This document shows, piece after piece, positions 9,524 through 18,171 of a DNA stretch of 64,000 bases. This DNA is from an uncultured Eubacteriales bacterium (GTDB taxonomy: Bacteria; Bacillota; Clostridia; Lachnospirales; Lachnospiraceae), in the NCBI GenBank assembly GCA_900315425.1, contig OMZA01000007.1:48907-112906 (forward strand), written 5' to 3'. Position 1 is the first letter of the stretch. Each line of letters begins with the position of its first letter. The notes beneath the pieces are model-generated. The model ran no database searches, was not told the DNA's origin, and saw nothing but the letters and a program-made list of their open reading frames with translations. Made by a program: the position numbers and the translations under genes.

Positions 9524-9552
9524 ATTTTAACTCACTTTATGGGTAATTACAA
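9524..9552 (-). promoter_or_regulatory. Predicted promoter of the mraZ division operon
   Basis: The minus strand reads TTGTAA, 17 bases, TAAAAT. The start point would fall near 9517, giving an untranslated leader of about 80 bases that holds the putative MraZ boxes. Confidence 0.6.
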
Positions 9553-9572
9553 GTTTTTTTGTGTACTTCGCA

Positions 9573-9621
9573 CAAAAAAAATAATCTACAACATACATTT
9601 TTCTGTATATTGTAGACTATT
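9573..9621 (-). terminator. Rho-independent terminator of lgt
   Basis: A long hairpin (minus strand TCTACAATATAC paired with GTATGTTGTAGA, loop rich in A) is followed by an uninterrupted run of T. It sits about 75 bases after the lgt stop codon. The rest of the gap up to lgt (9622-9696) is T-rich with no recognisable feature. Confidence 0.85.
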
Positions 9622-9696
9622 GTTTTTCAAAACCTATATCTTGTGTTTTTATCTTCAATTTTTTATTTTTTTCGTTTGTATTTTTTTGTTCTTTTT

Positions 9697-10611
9697 TTAC
9701 TTTTCTTTAAATATTCTAATCTTTGATTCCTCCCTATCTTCAACATCCTTCTCCGTAGCATTTTTCTTCATAAATACCAAGTACATTATAAAGGCAATTA
9801 AAACTATAGTTACAGAAACCACCTGGGATATTGCTATTCTCTGTTTGAAAATCGTAAATGTAAGCTGGTCTGTTCTTAGACTTTCAATCATAAATCTTAT
9901 GATTCCATATCCTATCATGTAATAACATGTTATTTCCCCATGAAATCTCTTATGTCTTTTAAGAATCATAATAATTATAAACAATACAAGACATGCAAAT
10001 GACTCGTATAAAAATGTTGGATGAACCTGAATATAATTCACGCCTGACACATTTATAGTATGCTCTTCTATGGTTTTGGATATAACTCCTGATACTTCTT
10101 CCACCTTAAGCCTCATGGCAAATAAACCGTTGGTGTATTCTCCAAAGGCTTCTCTATTAAAGAAGTTGCCCCATCTTCCTATCATCTGTCCAATAAGTAC
10201 TGCCGGTAGCGCCGTATCTGTTACCTTCAAAAATGAAATATTCATTATCTTACAATAAACGAATGCTGCTATAGCTCCAAGAATAATTCCTCCATATATT
10301 CCCAAGCCCCCATTTCTTAGATTAAAAATAGATAGTAAATCATTTTTATACAAATCCCATTCAAATACAACATAATAGATTCTTGCACCTATGATTCCAA
10401 ATATAATAGCGGCTATAGCCAAATCATAATAATAATCCAGCTTTTGATTTGTTCTTTTAGCCTCTAATAATACATATCCAATGGCAAGTAACATTCCAAA
10501 GGCAATTATCATTCCATAAAATGCAATCTCCACTCCAAATACATTTATACTTTTTCCTACTTCATTAAACTTTATCCCTAAATGTACAAAATAAATATCT
10601 GGTGTACTCAC
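9697..10611 (-). CDS. lgt: Prolipoprotein diacylglyceryl transferase
   Basis: Integral membrane enzyme that transfers diacylglycerol from phosphatidylglycerol to the lipobox cysteine of prelipoproteins. About seven transmembrane helices are visible, together with the Lgt signature GRWGNFFNREAFG, the RNGGLGIYGG loop and HPTFLYES. 304 aa is a little longer than average because of a charged C-terminal tail after the last helix. The GTG start at 10611 has AAGGAAG 8 bases upstream. It is a single-gene unit with a good promoter and terminator, divergent from ychF. The lipoprotein at the left edge is one expected substrate. Confidence 0.96.
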   Translation of the reverse strand: MSTPDIYFVHLGIKFNEVGKSINVFGVEIAFYGMIIAFGMLLAIGYVLLEAKRTNQKLDYYYDLAIAAIIFGIIGARIYYVVFEWDLYKNDLLSIFNLRNGGLGIYGGIILGAIAAFVYCKIMNISFLKVTDTALPAVLIGQMIGRWGNFFNREAFGEYTNGLFAMRLKVEEVSGVISKTIEEHTINVSGVNYIQVHPTFLYESFACLVLFIIIMILKRHKRFHGEITCYYMIGYGIIRFMIESLRTDQLTFTIFKQRIAISQVVSVTIVLIAFIMYLVFMKKNATEKDVEDREESKIRIFKEK

Positions 10612-10660
10612 TCACACTACTTCCTTTCATTGTATGATGCCACATAAAGATGGCAGATAA

Positions 10661-10689
10661 AGTATAATACAAAATATACTCCTGTGCAA
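10661..10689 (-). promoter_or_regulatory. Predicted promoter of lgt
   Basis: The minus strand reads TTGCAC, 17 bases, TATACT. Its -35 box is only 3 bases from the -35 box of the divergent ychF promoter. The leader contains a small hairpin (TGCCA/TGGCA, 10638-10655). Confidence 0.65.
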
Positions 10690-10692
10690 ATA

Positions 10693-10721
10693 TTGAGATA
10701 TACATATTTTTGTGATAAAAT
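10693..10721 (+). promoter_or_regulatory. Predicted promoter of ychF
   Basis: The plus strand reads TTGAGA, 17 bases, TAAAAT, about 65 bases upstream of the ychF start codon. It is back to back with the lgt promoter. Confidence 0.6.
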
Positions 10722-10786
10722 GTTCATTTGTTAAGGCTCTGTTTTTGAGCAATTAAATTGAATATTTCCAAAGGAAGGTTAAGTTT

Positions 10787-11884
10787 ATGAAATTAGGTAT
10801 TGTAGGGCTTCCTAACGTTGGTAAGAGTACATTATTTAACTCTCTTACAAATGCAGGAGCTGAATCCGCTAACTATCCATTCTGTACCATCGACCCTAAC
10901 ATCGGCGTCGTTGCTGTACCAGATGAGCGTTTAGACAAACTTGCAGCTTTATATGATTCTGACAAAGTAGTTCCGGCAGTTATCGAATTTGTTGATATTG
11001 CAGGTCTCGTAAAAGGTGCATCAAAAGGTGAAGGTCTGGGTAACCAGTTTCTTTCAAACATTAGAGAGTGTGATGCCATCGTCCATGTAGTAAGATGCTT
11101 TGAAAACGAAAACATTATTCATGTTGAAGGTAATATTGACCCTCTTAGAGATATTGAAACTATTAATATGGAGCTTATTTTCTCTGATATTGAAGTTCTT
11201 GAAAGAAGAATTGCTAAAACTCAAAAGGGTGCAAGAAATGACAAAGAGCTTGCTAAGGAATTAGATATTCTTACTAGATTAAAGAGTCACCTTGATGAAG
11301 GTAATCTTGCTAAAACATTTTCATCTGATGACGACGATGAGATAGTATTCATTAATTCCCTTGATCTTCTTACAAATAAACCTGTTATATTTGCTGCAAA
11401 TGTATCTGAGGATGACCTTAAAGATGATGGTATGTCTAATGAAAACGTAGCTAAAGTTAGAGAATTTGCATCCAGCCAGGGCTTTGAAGTATTTGTTATC
11501 TCTGCAGAAATTGAGCAGGAAATATCTGAATTAGATGATGAAGACAAAGCTATGTTCCTTGAGGACTTGGGAATTGAAGAGTCTGGCCTTGATAAATTAA
11601 TAAAGGCAAGTTATAAATTATTAGGACTTATGAGTTTCCTTACTGCCGGAAAGAAAGAAACAAGAGCATGGACTATTAAAATTGGTACAAAAGCTCCTCA
11701 GGCAGCAGGTAAAATCCATACAGATTTTGAAAGAGGATTTATCTGTGCAGCTGTTATCAATTACCAAGACCTTTTAGACTGCGGTTCCGATGTAGCAGCT
11801 AAAGAAAAAGGTCTTATAAGACTTGAAGGAAAAGAATATGTAATTCAAGACGGCGATGTTATTGAATTCAGATTCAATGTATAA
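10787..11884 (+). CDS. ychF: Redox-regulated ATPase YchF/OLA1
   Basis: Obg-family P-loop protein that binds ATP rather than GTP and associates with ribosomes; linked to stress responses. The Walker A motif GLPNVGKST is at residues 7-15, followed by the family-specific NYPFCTIDPN, VDIAGLVKGASKGEGLG (G3) and a coiled-coil region, and ending in a TGS domain (about 280-365; RAWTIKIGTKAPQAAGKIH, DGDVIEFRFNV). 365 aa is typical. ATG start with AAGGAAGG upstream. It is the only plus-strand gene in the window. Confidence 0.98.
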   Translation: MKLGIVGLPNVGKSTLFNSLTNAGAESANYPFCTIDPNIGVVAVPDERLDKLAALYDSDKVVPAVIEFVDIAGLVKGASKGEGLGNQFLSNIRECDAIVHVVRCFENENIIHVEGNIDPLRDIETINMELIFSDIEVLERRIAKTQKGARNDKELAKELDILTRLKSHLDEGNLAKTFSSDDDDEIVFINSLDLLTNKPVIFAANVSEDDLKDDGMSNENVAKVREFASSQGFEVFVISAEIEQEISELDDEDKAMFLEDLGIEESGLDKLIKASYKLLGLMSFLTAGKKETRAWTIKIGTKAPQAAGKIHTDFERGFICAAVINYQDLLDCGSDVAAKEKGLIRLEGKEYVIQDGDVIEFRFNV

Positions 11885-11892
11885 TATTAAAC

Positions 11893-11942
11893 AAAAAAAG
11901 GGCAGCTCCACCAAAATATATTTTGATGGAACAGCCCTTTTT
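11893..11942. terminator. Shared bidirectional terminator between ychF and thiN
   Basis: A hairpin (GGGC..TCCA.CAAAA against TTTTG.TGGA..GCCC) is flanked by A-run on the left and T-run on the right, so it works in both directions for the convergent genes. The thiN stop codon lies within the T-run. One mismatch in the stem becomes a G-U pair when transcribed from the minus strand. Confidence 0.85.
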
Positions 11943-12597
11943 AATCCTTAGATTCGATAACTAAAAGATACCCTGTGTCTATTTCTATAATTACCTTATC
12001 CTTTATCTCATTACTAATACCCAGACTATAATTACAATCCATTCTTAAGATTACATTTTCCAAATTATACTCAGCTCCTGTTACATTTATTCCTGTTACT
12101 TTCTCACTTAAAGGTATCAAAGAAAAATATTTATAAACACTTTTTTCTAACTGGATACTTCTTCTATTACCTCCAATTATATTTATTCTGTTATTAACAT
12201 CATGTATAACTGCATTTACATTGTTATTGATAGCCTTTTGTAACAAATATACATTAGCCAATGTGTGGTCAAATCTACTTCCCAAAGCTCCTAAAAAATG
12301 AATTTCTTCACAATTGTTATCCAAGGCTATGTCTACAGCTAATTCTGTGTCTGAAAAATCCTTTTTTCTATTAAATTCTATGAACTCTGTGGATTTATTT
12401 TTATATTTATTAATTAAATCGATACTGGCAGTATCAAAATCACCTACTGCAAAATCCGGTTGTAATCCTAATTCATCAGCAACTTTAAGTCCATTGTCTG
12501 CAACTATTAAAAGAGTATGTAAATTATTCTCTACATACTCTTTTGCAAATTCGTAATTAATTGAACCACCGGAAATAATTAATGCCGTTTTTTTCAT
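11941..12597 (-). CDS. thiN: Thiamine pyrophosphokinase
   Basis: Transfers pyrophosphate from ATP to thiamine, giving thiamine diphosphate. The N-terminal catalytic domain shows VADNGLKVADELGLQPDFAVGDFDT and KKDFSDTELAVDIA, which are family hallmarks with metal- and substrate-binding acidic residues; GALGSRFDHTLANV follows. The C-terminal thiamin-binding beta domain ends around TGYLLVIES. 218 aa is normal. Last gene of the dapF-to-thiN run; the order prkC-rsgA-rpe-thiN is the same as in Bacillus subtilis. Confidence 0.94.
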   Translation of the reverse strand: MKKTALIISGGSINYEFAKEYVENNLHTLLIVADNGLKVADELGLQPDFAVGDFDTASIDLINKYKNKSTEFIEFNRKKDFSDTELAVDIALDNNCEEIHFLGALGSRFDHTLANVYLLQKAINNNVNAVIHDVNNRINIIGGNRRSIQLEKSVYKYFSLIPLSEKVTGINVTGAEYNLENVILRMDCNYSLGISNEIKDKVIIEIDTGYLLVIESKD

Positions 12598-12602
12598 ATT
12601 AT

Positions 12603-13256
12603 TTATTCACCCATGATTTTCTTAAATTCTTTAATATTACTTTCTATATCTCCATTAAATACTGCAGAACCGGCTACTAAAACATTAGCCCCTGCATCCA
12701 ATATTTCTTTGGCATTTGAAAGGTTTACTCCACCATCAACTTCTATATCCACATTCAAGCCTTTTTCATCTATGATCTTTCTAAGGCTTCTTACTTTTTC
12801 TGTGGTGTTTTCTATATAGGTTTGTCCACCAAATCCCGGATTGACACTCATTAAAAGCACCATATCCACATACTCTAGAATATAATCTAGTGCTGACAAA
12901 CTAGTTGATGGATTAAGAACAACTCCTGCCTTACAACCATTTTCATGTATAGTTTGAATTGTTCTGTTAAGATGTTTGCAAGCCTCATAATGAACAGTTA
13001 TCATATCTGCCCCTGCCTTGGCAAACTCTTGTATATATCTAACTGGTTCTTCAATCATAAGATGCACATCAAACACTTTATCCGTAAGTGGTCTTATAGC
13101 CTGTATTACCGGCATTCCAAAGCTTATGGAAGGAACGAAGATTCCATCCATAACATCTATATGAACATAATCCGCTCCTGCCTTATCTATTAATTTAATA
13201 TCCTCACCTAGCTTTGAAAAATCTGCCGAAAGAATTGATGGTGCTAACTTATTCAT
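12603..13256 (-). CDS. rpe: Ribulose-phosphate 3-epimerase
   Basis: TIM-barrel enzyme of the pentose phosphate pathway that interconverts ribulose-5-phosphate and xylulose-5-phosphate. Visible motifs: LAPSILSADFSKLGE, the metal-site HIDVMDGIFVPSISFG, HLMIEEP, VNPGFGGQ and DGGVN. 217 aa is standard. ATG start with AAAGG upstream; 5-base gap to thiN. Confidence 0.97.
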   Translation of the reverse strand: MNKLAPSILSADFSKLGEDIKLIDKAGADYVHIDVMDGIFVPSISFGMPVIQAIRPLTDKVFDVHLMIEEPVRYIQEFAKAGADMITVHYEACKHLNRTIQTIHENGCKAGVVLNPSTSLSALDYILEYVDMVLLMSVNPGFGGQTYIENTTEKVRSLRKIIDEKGLNVDIEVDGGVNLSNAKEILDAGANVLVAGSAVFNGDIESNIKEFKKIMGE

Positions 13257-13273
13257 GATACTGCCTTTCTAAA

Positions 13274-14152
13274 TCAATATTTTCTTTGATTCTTTAACTC
13301 ATCATAGAGCAAGAGATAATTGACATATCTGCCTTTACTAATGATACCATTGTGAACTGCATCTCTAAGTTTACAGTCTGGTTCACTTACATGATTACAT
13401 CCCTTAAATCTGCATTTTCCAGTAAAGAAATCAAATTCTCTAAAATAATTCTTTAAATCTTCTTTTTCAAAATCCGTTACATATAATGAGCTAAATCCTG
13501 GTGTATCGCAAATATACGTATCTTCAAATGCATTAATAATCTCTGAATGTCTAGTGGTGTTTTTTCCTCTCTTAATCTTTTCACTTAACTCACCAATTTC
13601 AGCATTGGCATCTGGAGCAAGCATATTGAGAAGAGAAGACTTTCCAACTCCTGAAGGTCCAGCAAATACCGTTGTTTTTCCTTCAATCAGCCGTTTTACA
13701 TCTAATACACCCATTTTATTATAAGTTGATGTAAATATTACATGATAGCCGGCTTTAACGTATATATTCTTCATTTCTATTACTTTTTCTTCTTCTACTA
13801 AATCAATCTTGTTAAAGCAAATAATGGTATTAATATTATTTCTCTCCATCATAACAAGAAATCTATCTAGTAAATTAAGATTTGGCATAGGATCTGCTAT
13901 GGCAAATACAACCATAGCCTGATCTATATTGGCCACTGCCGGTCTTACAAGTTCATTATCTCTTTTTAATATTTTTGTTATATTACCCTTTTTTTTGACT
14001 TCATCTAGAATGTCTAACTCAACGTTGTCTCCTACTAAAGGCTTAACGTTTTCATTTCTAAACTTTCCCTTCGCCTTGCATTCATAAACTCCATCATGAA
14101 TTACATGGACATAATAAAAACCTGCAACCCCTTTTATTATCTTTCCCTGCAT
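13274..14152 (-). CDS. rsgA: Small-subunit ribosome assembly GTPase RsgA
   Basis: Circularly permuted GTPase (YloQ/CpgA) acting in late 30S maturation; in Bacillus it is also a PrkC phosphorylation target. An N-terminal OB fold precedes the GTPase, whose motifs occur in permuted order: CFNKIDL (G4), GPSGVGKSSLLN (G1), then DTPGF (G3). The C-terminal zinc-binding segment carries Cys and His in the pattern CRFKGCNH...C. A longer reading starting at GTG 14158 is possible, but the ATG at 14152 has GAGGTG at the right distance, giving 292 aa. Confidence 0.95.
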   Translation of the reverse strand: MQGKIIKGVAGFYYVHVIHDGVYECKAKGKFRNENVKPLVGDNVELDILDEVKKKGNITKILKRDNELVRPAVANIDQAMVVFAIADPMPNLNLLDRFLVMMERNNINTIICFNKIDLVEEEKVIEMKNIYVKAGYHVIFTSTYNKMGVLDVKRLIEGKTTVFAGPSGVGKSSLLNMLAPDANAEIGELSEKIKRGKNTTRHSEIINAFEDTYICDTPGFSSLYVTDFEKEDLKNYFREFDFFTGKCRFKGCNHVSEPDCKLRDAVHNGIISKGRYVNYLLLYDELKNQRKY

Positions 14153-14195
14153 CTTCACCTCATTTTCTCTGACATCTCAAAGATGCAATTACTAG

Positions 14196-16349
14196 TTACT
14201 CTGTAATTGTCGTAGTTTCTTCCTCAGCTGTTGTTGTCTCTTCTTCTTTCTTGGTTGGTGTCGGTGTAGTAGTTGGTACTGGCGTGGTTGTTGGTGCCTG
14301 CGTAGTTGTTGGTGCCGGAGTTGTTGGCTCTGGTCCTTTACTTAATACAACTGTTACGGTTGTTCCCGATGAAACCTTTGTTCCATATACAACATCCTGA
14401 TTAATAACAGTACCACTTGTCATACTACTATACTGAGCCTCGCCTAATGCAAGATTGAGACCTAATTCAGAAAGTGCTGTTCTTGCCTCTGCCTCTGTCA
14501 ATCCTAATAGATTAGGAACTTCCTTCTTTTCCTCTGGTCCCTTACTTATTACAAGATTAACAGATGTTCCTGAAGCAACTTTACTCTTAGCTGACACACT
14601 CTGATTTATAACCTTACCGGCTGCTACTGTATCACTATACTCCTCTGTTGTTGTTCCAAGATTGAGACTCTTAGACTCTAAGGATGCCTTAGCTGCATCC
14701 AATGAAAGCCCTGTTAATGTTGGAACTTCAACCTGAGTAGTATCACTACCTGAACTTACATGTAATGTAATAGTTGCTCCAAATGTTGAAGAACTTCCTT
14801 CAGCAGGATCAATACTAATTACTATCTCTGCTTCTACATCTTCACTGGCTTCATATTCTACTTTTACTGTAAAGCCCTGATCTTCCAAGGTCTTTTTAGC
14901 TTCATCTCTTGTCTTTCCAACGATTCCTGTTGGTACATTAACCGGTTTAGAACCGCTGCTTACCACAAGAGTAATACTTATATTTTTCTTAACAACTTCT
15001 CCTACATCTGGTGAAGTTGAAATAACCTTACCTGCTTCTACTTTATTATCCGTCTGGTATTTGATGGTTGGATCAACACCTAAAGATGATTCATTAAGTT
15101 TTTTTGTAGCTTCTGCAATGGTCATTCCTGTTACATCTGGAACCTTTACATGATCTGCATCCAATGTGGTCTCCTGCTCACTCTTACTTCCTGAACCTGA
15201 GCATCCATTGCCAAGATATTTAACGCATATAAATGCAACAATGGCAATGATAACCACACCCATTACGATACCACCAATTATAATGGCTTTATCAAGCTTT
15301 GGATTATCAACATCCTCTAGCTCTTCTTCCATGTCATCATCTACATAATCATCGTCATCATCATAGTAATCATCATCTTCAAGATAGGCTTCTGTGTCTT
15401 TACCCTTTGATGCGTTATCATCCTGAACTTCAAAACCAGATTCTCTTCTAATGATTGAAACTTCTTCATCAGATATCATTTTTGTACTTGAATTGTCTTC
15501 TAAATCTACAATCTGAACAAAGTCTACATCAGGTGTTACAAGAGATTTTTTCAAATCTGCTATAAGAGATGAAACCTTTAGATATCTTCTAGCCGGTTTC
15601 TTCATGGTACATTTTTGGATAATTCTTTCAACACTTATAGGTATATCCGGAGCGTATATTCTTGGAGATGGCATTTCATTTTGAACATGCTGAAGGGCTA
15701 TTGATACTGTGGAATCTCCATCAAAAGGAACCCTTCCTGTTATCATCTCATAAAGAGTAATACCCAATGAATAAACATCACTCTTTTCGTCTATAAAACT
15801 TCCCTTTGCCTGTTCTGGAGAAATATAATGAACGGAACCCATAGCATTGGAACTAACTGTATTTGCCGATACTGCTCTGGCAATACCAAAATCCGTCACC
15901 TTTACTTTTCCTTCACGGGAAATAATTATATTCTGTGGCTTAATATCTCTATGTATAATATGATTATTATGGGCTGCTTCAATTCCCTGAGCAACCTGTA
16001 CAAGAATACTAACAGCCTCTCTAACCGGCAGCTGTCCTTTTCTTTCTATATATTTCTTTAATGTAATGCCTTCAATTAGTTCCATTACAATATAATAAAC
16101 ATTATCTTCCTCGCCTACGTCATACACGTTAACAATGTTAGGATGAGATAATCCTGCTGCAGATTGTGCCTCCACTCTGAATTTAGAAACGAAGTTTTTA
16201 TCTGTGCTGAACTCCTCTTTTAAAACTTTTATAGCAACATATCTATTGAGTTTATGGTCTTTTGCCTTGTAAACATCGGACATTCCACCGGAACCGACCT
16301 TATCCGTTATCTCATATCTGTTACTAATAAATGAACCTTTTTTTAACAT
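14196..16349 (-). CDS. prkC: PASTA-domain Ser/Thr protein kinase
   Basis: Membrane kinase that senses muropeptides or lipid II and phosphorylates wall, division and translation proteins. The kinase domain (about 10-270) has the glycine loop GSGGMSDVY, catalytic Lys41, HRD at 133-135, DFG at 153-155 and a Ser/Thr-rich activation loop. A strikingly acidic juxtamembrane segment (about 320-348) precedes one transmembrane helix (about 355-378). Outside there are four PASTA domains, then a Thr/Pro/Glu-rich tail of about 45 residues. 717 aa. Start ATG with GAGGTG; it overlaps the phosphatase gene by 7 bases, so the pair is translationally coupled. Confidence 0.97.
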   Translation of the reverse strand: MLKKGSFISNRYEITDKVGSGGMSDVYKAKDHKLNRYVAIKVLKEEFSTDKNFVSKFRVEAQSAAGLSHPNIVNVYDVGEEDNVYYIVMELIEGITLKKYIERKGQLPVREAVSILVQVAQGIEAAHNNHIIHRDIKPQNIIISREGKVKVTDFGIARAVSANTVSSNAMGSVHYISPEQAKGSFIDEKSDVYSLGITLYEMITGRVPFDGDSTVSIALQHVQNEMPSPRIYAPDIPISVERIIQKCTMKKPARRYLKVSSLIADLKKSLVTPDVDFVQIVDLEDNSSTKMISDEEVSIIRRESGFEVQDDNASKGKDTEAYLEDDDYYDDDDDYVDDDMEEELEDVDNPKLDKAIIIGGIVMGVVIIAIVAFICVKYLGNGCSGSGSKSEQETTLDADHVKVPDVTGMTIAEATKKLNESSLGVDPTIKYQTDNKVEAGKVISTSPDVGEVVKKNISITLVVSSGSKPVNVPTGIVGKTRDEAKKTLEDQGFTVKVEYEASEDVEAEIVISIDPAEGSSSTFGATITLHVSSGSDTTQVEVPTLTGLSLDAAKASLESKSLNLGTTTEEYSDTVAAGKVINQSVSAKSKVASGTSVNLVISKGPEEKKEVPNLLGLTEAEARTALSELGLNLALGEAQYSSMTSGTVINQDVVYGTKVSSGTTVTVVLSKGPEPTTPAPTTTQAPTTTPVPTTTPTPTKKEEETTTAEEETTTITE

Positions 16350-17086
16350 GCTTTCACCTCTTCATAATCAGGATCTATCAATATAACTGAAATGTTATCT
16401 CTTCCACCATTTGCATTTGCTGTTTCAATCAGCATATTACATGCAGCTTCAAGATCTGTTGACTCGTTTATAATCCTTTTTATATCCTCATCATCAATCA
16501 TATTTGAAAGTCCGTCTGAGCACATGAGAATAATGTCGTCTTTAGAATAATCGACTTCAAAAAAATCCGCGACAACTTCGGAGTCAACACCTACTGCTCT
16601 TGTTATGATATTCTTATTCTCATGAGTCCTTGCATTCTTTCTGTCAAGTTCACCTAAGTTAATCATTTCCTCTACTAAAGAATGATCTCTTGTTATCTGT
16701 TGAATATCATTGTTAATACAGTATAATCTGCTGTCTCCAACATTAGCTATATATAGTGAATTTCTAATGAAAGTGGCTACTACCAATGTGGTACCCATTC
16801 CTTCATAATCAATACTCTCCTTGGATTTATTAATTAATGCAATATTGGATTTCCTAACCGCCTCTTCAATTATAGAAATCGGATTCTCCGATTCCGAGGC
16901 TTCTACTACATTTAGAAATTCTTCTACTGTATACCTGGATGCCAAATCACCAGCCTTATGTCCACCCATTCCATCTGCAACAATAAAAAGGTTAGGTAAA
17001 CTTCCCACCGGCTTCATAGAACAAAATATATAATCTTGATTAGTTTTTCTCATGGCGCCTATATCTGTTTTTGCATAAGCTTTCAA
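16343..17086 (-). CDS. stp: PP2C-family Ser/Thr protein phosphatase
   Basis: Metal-dependent phosphatase (PrpC/Stp) that reverses phosphorylation by PrkC. Conserved motifs are TDIGAMRKTNQDY near the N-terminus, the metal-binding VADGMGGHKAGD, GMGTTLVVA, NVGDSRLY, TRDHSLVEE, LMCSDGLSNM and GGRDNISVILI. 247 aa is typical, with no membrane segment. The start is TTG at 17086 with GGAAGG 8 bases upstream, and it overlaps prkC at its 3' end. Confidence 0.96.
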   Translation of the reverse strand: MKAYAKTDIGAMRKTNQDYIFCSMKPVGSLPNLFIVADGMGGHKAGDLASRYTVEEFLNVVEASESENPISIIEEAVRKSNIALINKSKESIDYEGMGTTLVVATFIRNSLYIANVGDSRLYCINNDIQQITRDHSLVEEMINLGELDRKNARTHENKNIITRAVGVDSEVVADFFEVDYSKDDIILMCSDGLSNMIDDEDIKRIINESTDLEAACNMLIETANANGGRDNISVILIDPDYEEVKAC

Positions 17087-17112
17087 GATAATTACCTTCC
17101 TCTCTTATATAT

Positions 17113-18171
17113 TTATCCATTTAGATAGCTTTTTCTAAGCTGTCCACATGCACCCTGAATATCCGAACCCATCTCTCTTCGAACAGTGGCATTTATGCCC
17201 TTTTTCTCAAGATGTTTTCTAAAAGCTTCTACCGCTTTTTTATCAGAGCGTTTATAATCTCTTTCTTTTATTGGATTAACGGGAATTAAATTGACGTGGC
17301 AATTCATGCCTTTTAATAGAGAAGCAAGATTATCTGCCTCTTCTATAGTATCATTTACTGATGCAACCAAACTGTATTCAAAAGATACCCGTCTACCTGT
17401 TTTTTCAAAATAGTACCTACAAGCATCAAGTATTTCTGCAATTGAATACTTGTTTGCAATAGGCATTAGTTCCCGTCTTATTTTATCATCAGAAGCGTGA
17501 AGGGAAATGGCCAGTGTAATACCTAGCTTCATATCCGCTAATTCACGTATTTTTTCTACAAGCCCACACGTTGATATTGTAATATTTCTTTGGCTAATAT
17601 GCAAGTCATTTTCCGATGACACCTGTTTCACAAAGTCCACTACATTTCTGAAATTGTCCATAGGTTCTCCACTACCCATTAACACAATATTAGAAACTCT
17701 TTCCCCGGAAATGTTTTGAATCGTATATACTTCCTTTAACATTTCTGAAGATGTTAAATCTCTTGCTCTTCCATCTATTGTAGAAGCACAGAATCTACAT
17801 CCCATTCTGCATCCCACCTGGGTGGAAATGCAAACCGAATTTCCATGCTTATATCTCATAAGGACACTTTCTATAACATTCCCATCCCATAGCTTAAACA
17901 AATATTTTTCTGTACCATCTATCTTAGATACAAGCCTTTGCACTAATTCCAGATGTTCTATGTAGAAATCCTCTTTTAACATTTCTCTCATATCCTTGGA
18001 AATGTTGGTCATGTCATCAAAACTATCTACCAACTTTTCGTGCAACCATAAATACACCTGTTTTGCCCTGAAACCTGGCTGTTTTTTCAAAACGAAATAA
18101 TCTTTTAAATCTTTTTCACTTAGTTTTAAAATATCTTGTTTATCCTGGGACATACAATTCTCTCTTTTCAT
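17113..18171 (-). CDS. rlmN: Dual-specificity 23S rRNA/tRNA methyltransferase RlmN
   Basis: Radical SAM enzyme that methylates C2 of A2503 in 23S rRNA and A37 of some tRNAs. The radical SAM cluster motif CRMGCRFC is followed by GEPMDNF; the methyl-carrying cysteine near the C-terminus sits in GACGQLR. 352 aa. The start overlaps the rsmB stop as ATGA; a second in-frame ATG seven codons later has a slightly better GAGAG upstream, so the first six residues are uncertain. In Bacillus this gene (yloN) has the same neighbours. Confidence 0.95.
   Translation of the reverse strand: MKRENCMSQDKQDILKLSEKDLKDYFVLKKQPGFRAKQVYLWLHEKLVDSFDDMTNISKDMREMLKEDFYIEHLELVQRLVSKIDGTEKYLFKLWDGNVIESVLMRYKHGNSVCISTQVGCRMGCRFCASTIDGRARDLTSSEMLKEVYTIQNISGERVSNIVLMGSGEPMDNFRNVVDFVKQVSSENDLHISQRNITISTCGLVEKIRELADMKLGITLAISLHASDDKIRRELMPIANKYSIAEILDACRYYFEKTGRRVSFEYSLVASVNDTIEEADNLASLLKGMNCHVNLIPVNPIKERDYKRSDKKAVEAFRKHLEKKGINATVRREMGSDIQGACGQLRKSYLNG

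Noticed and set aside
9539-9922. Plus-strand frame of 127 codons beginning in the lgt terminator
   Set aside because: Phe/Ile-rich product antisense to the lgt 3' part and the T-rich gap; no ribosome binding site.
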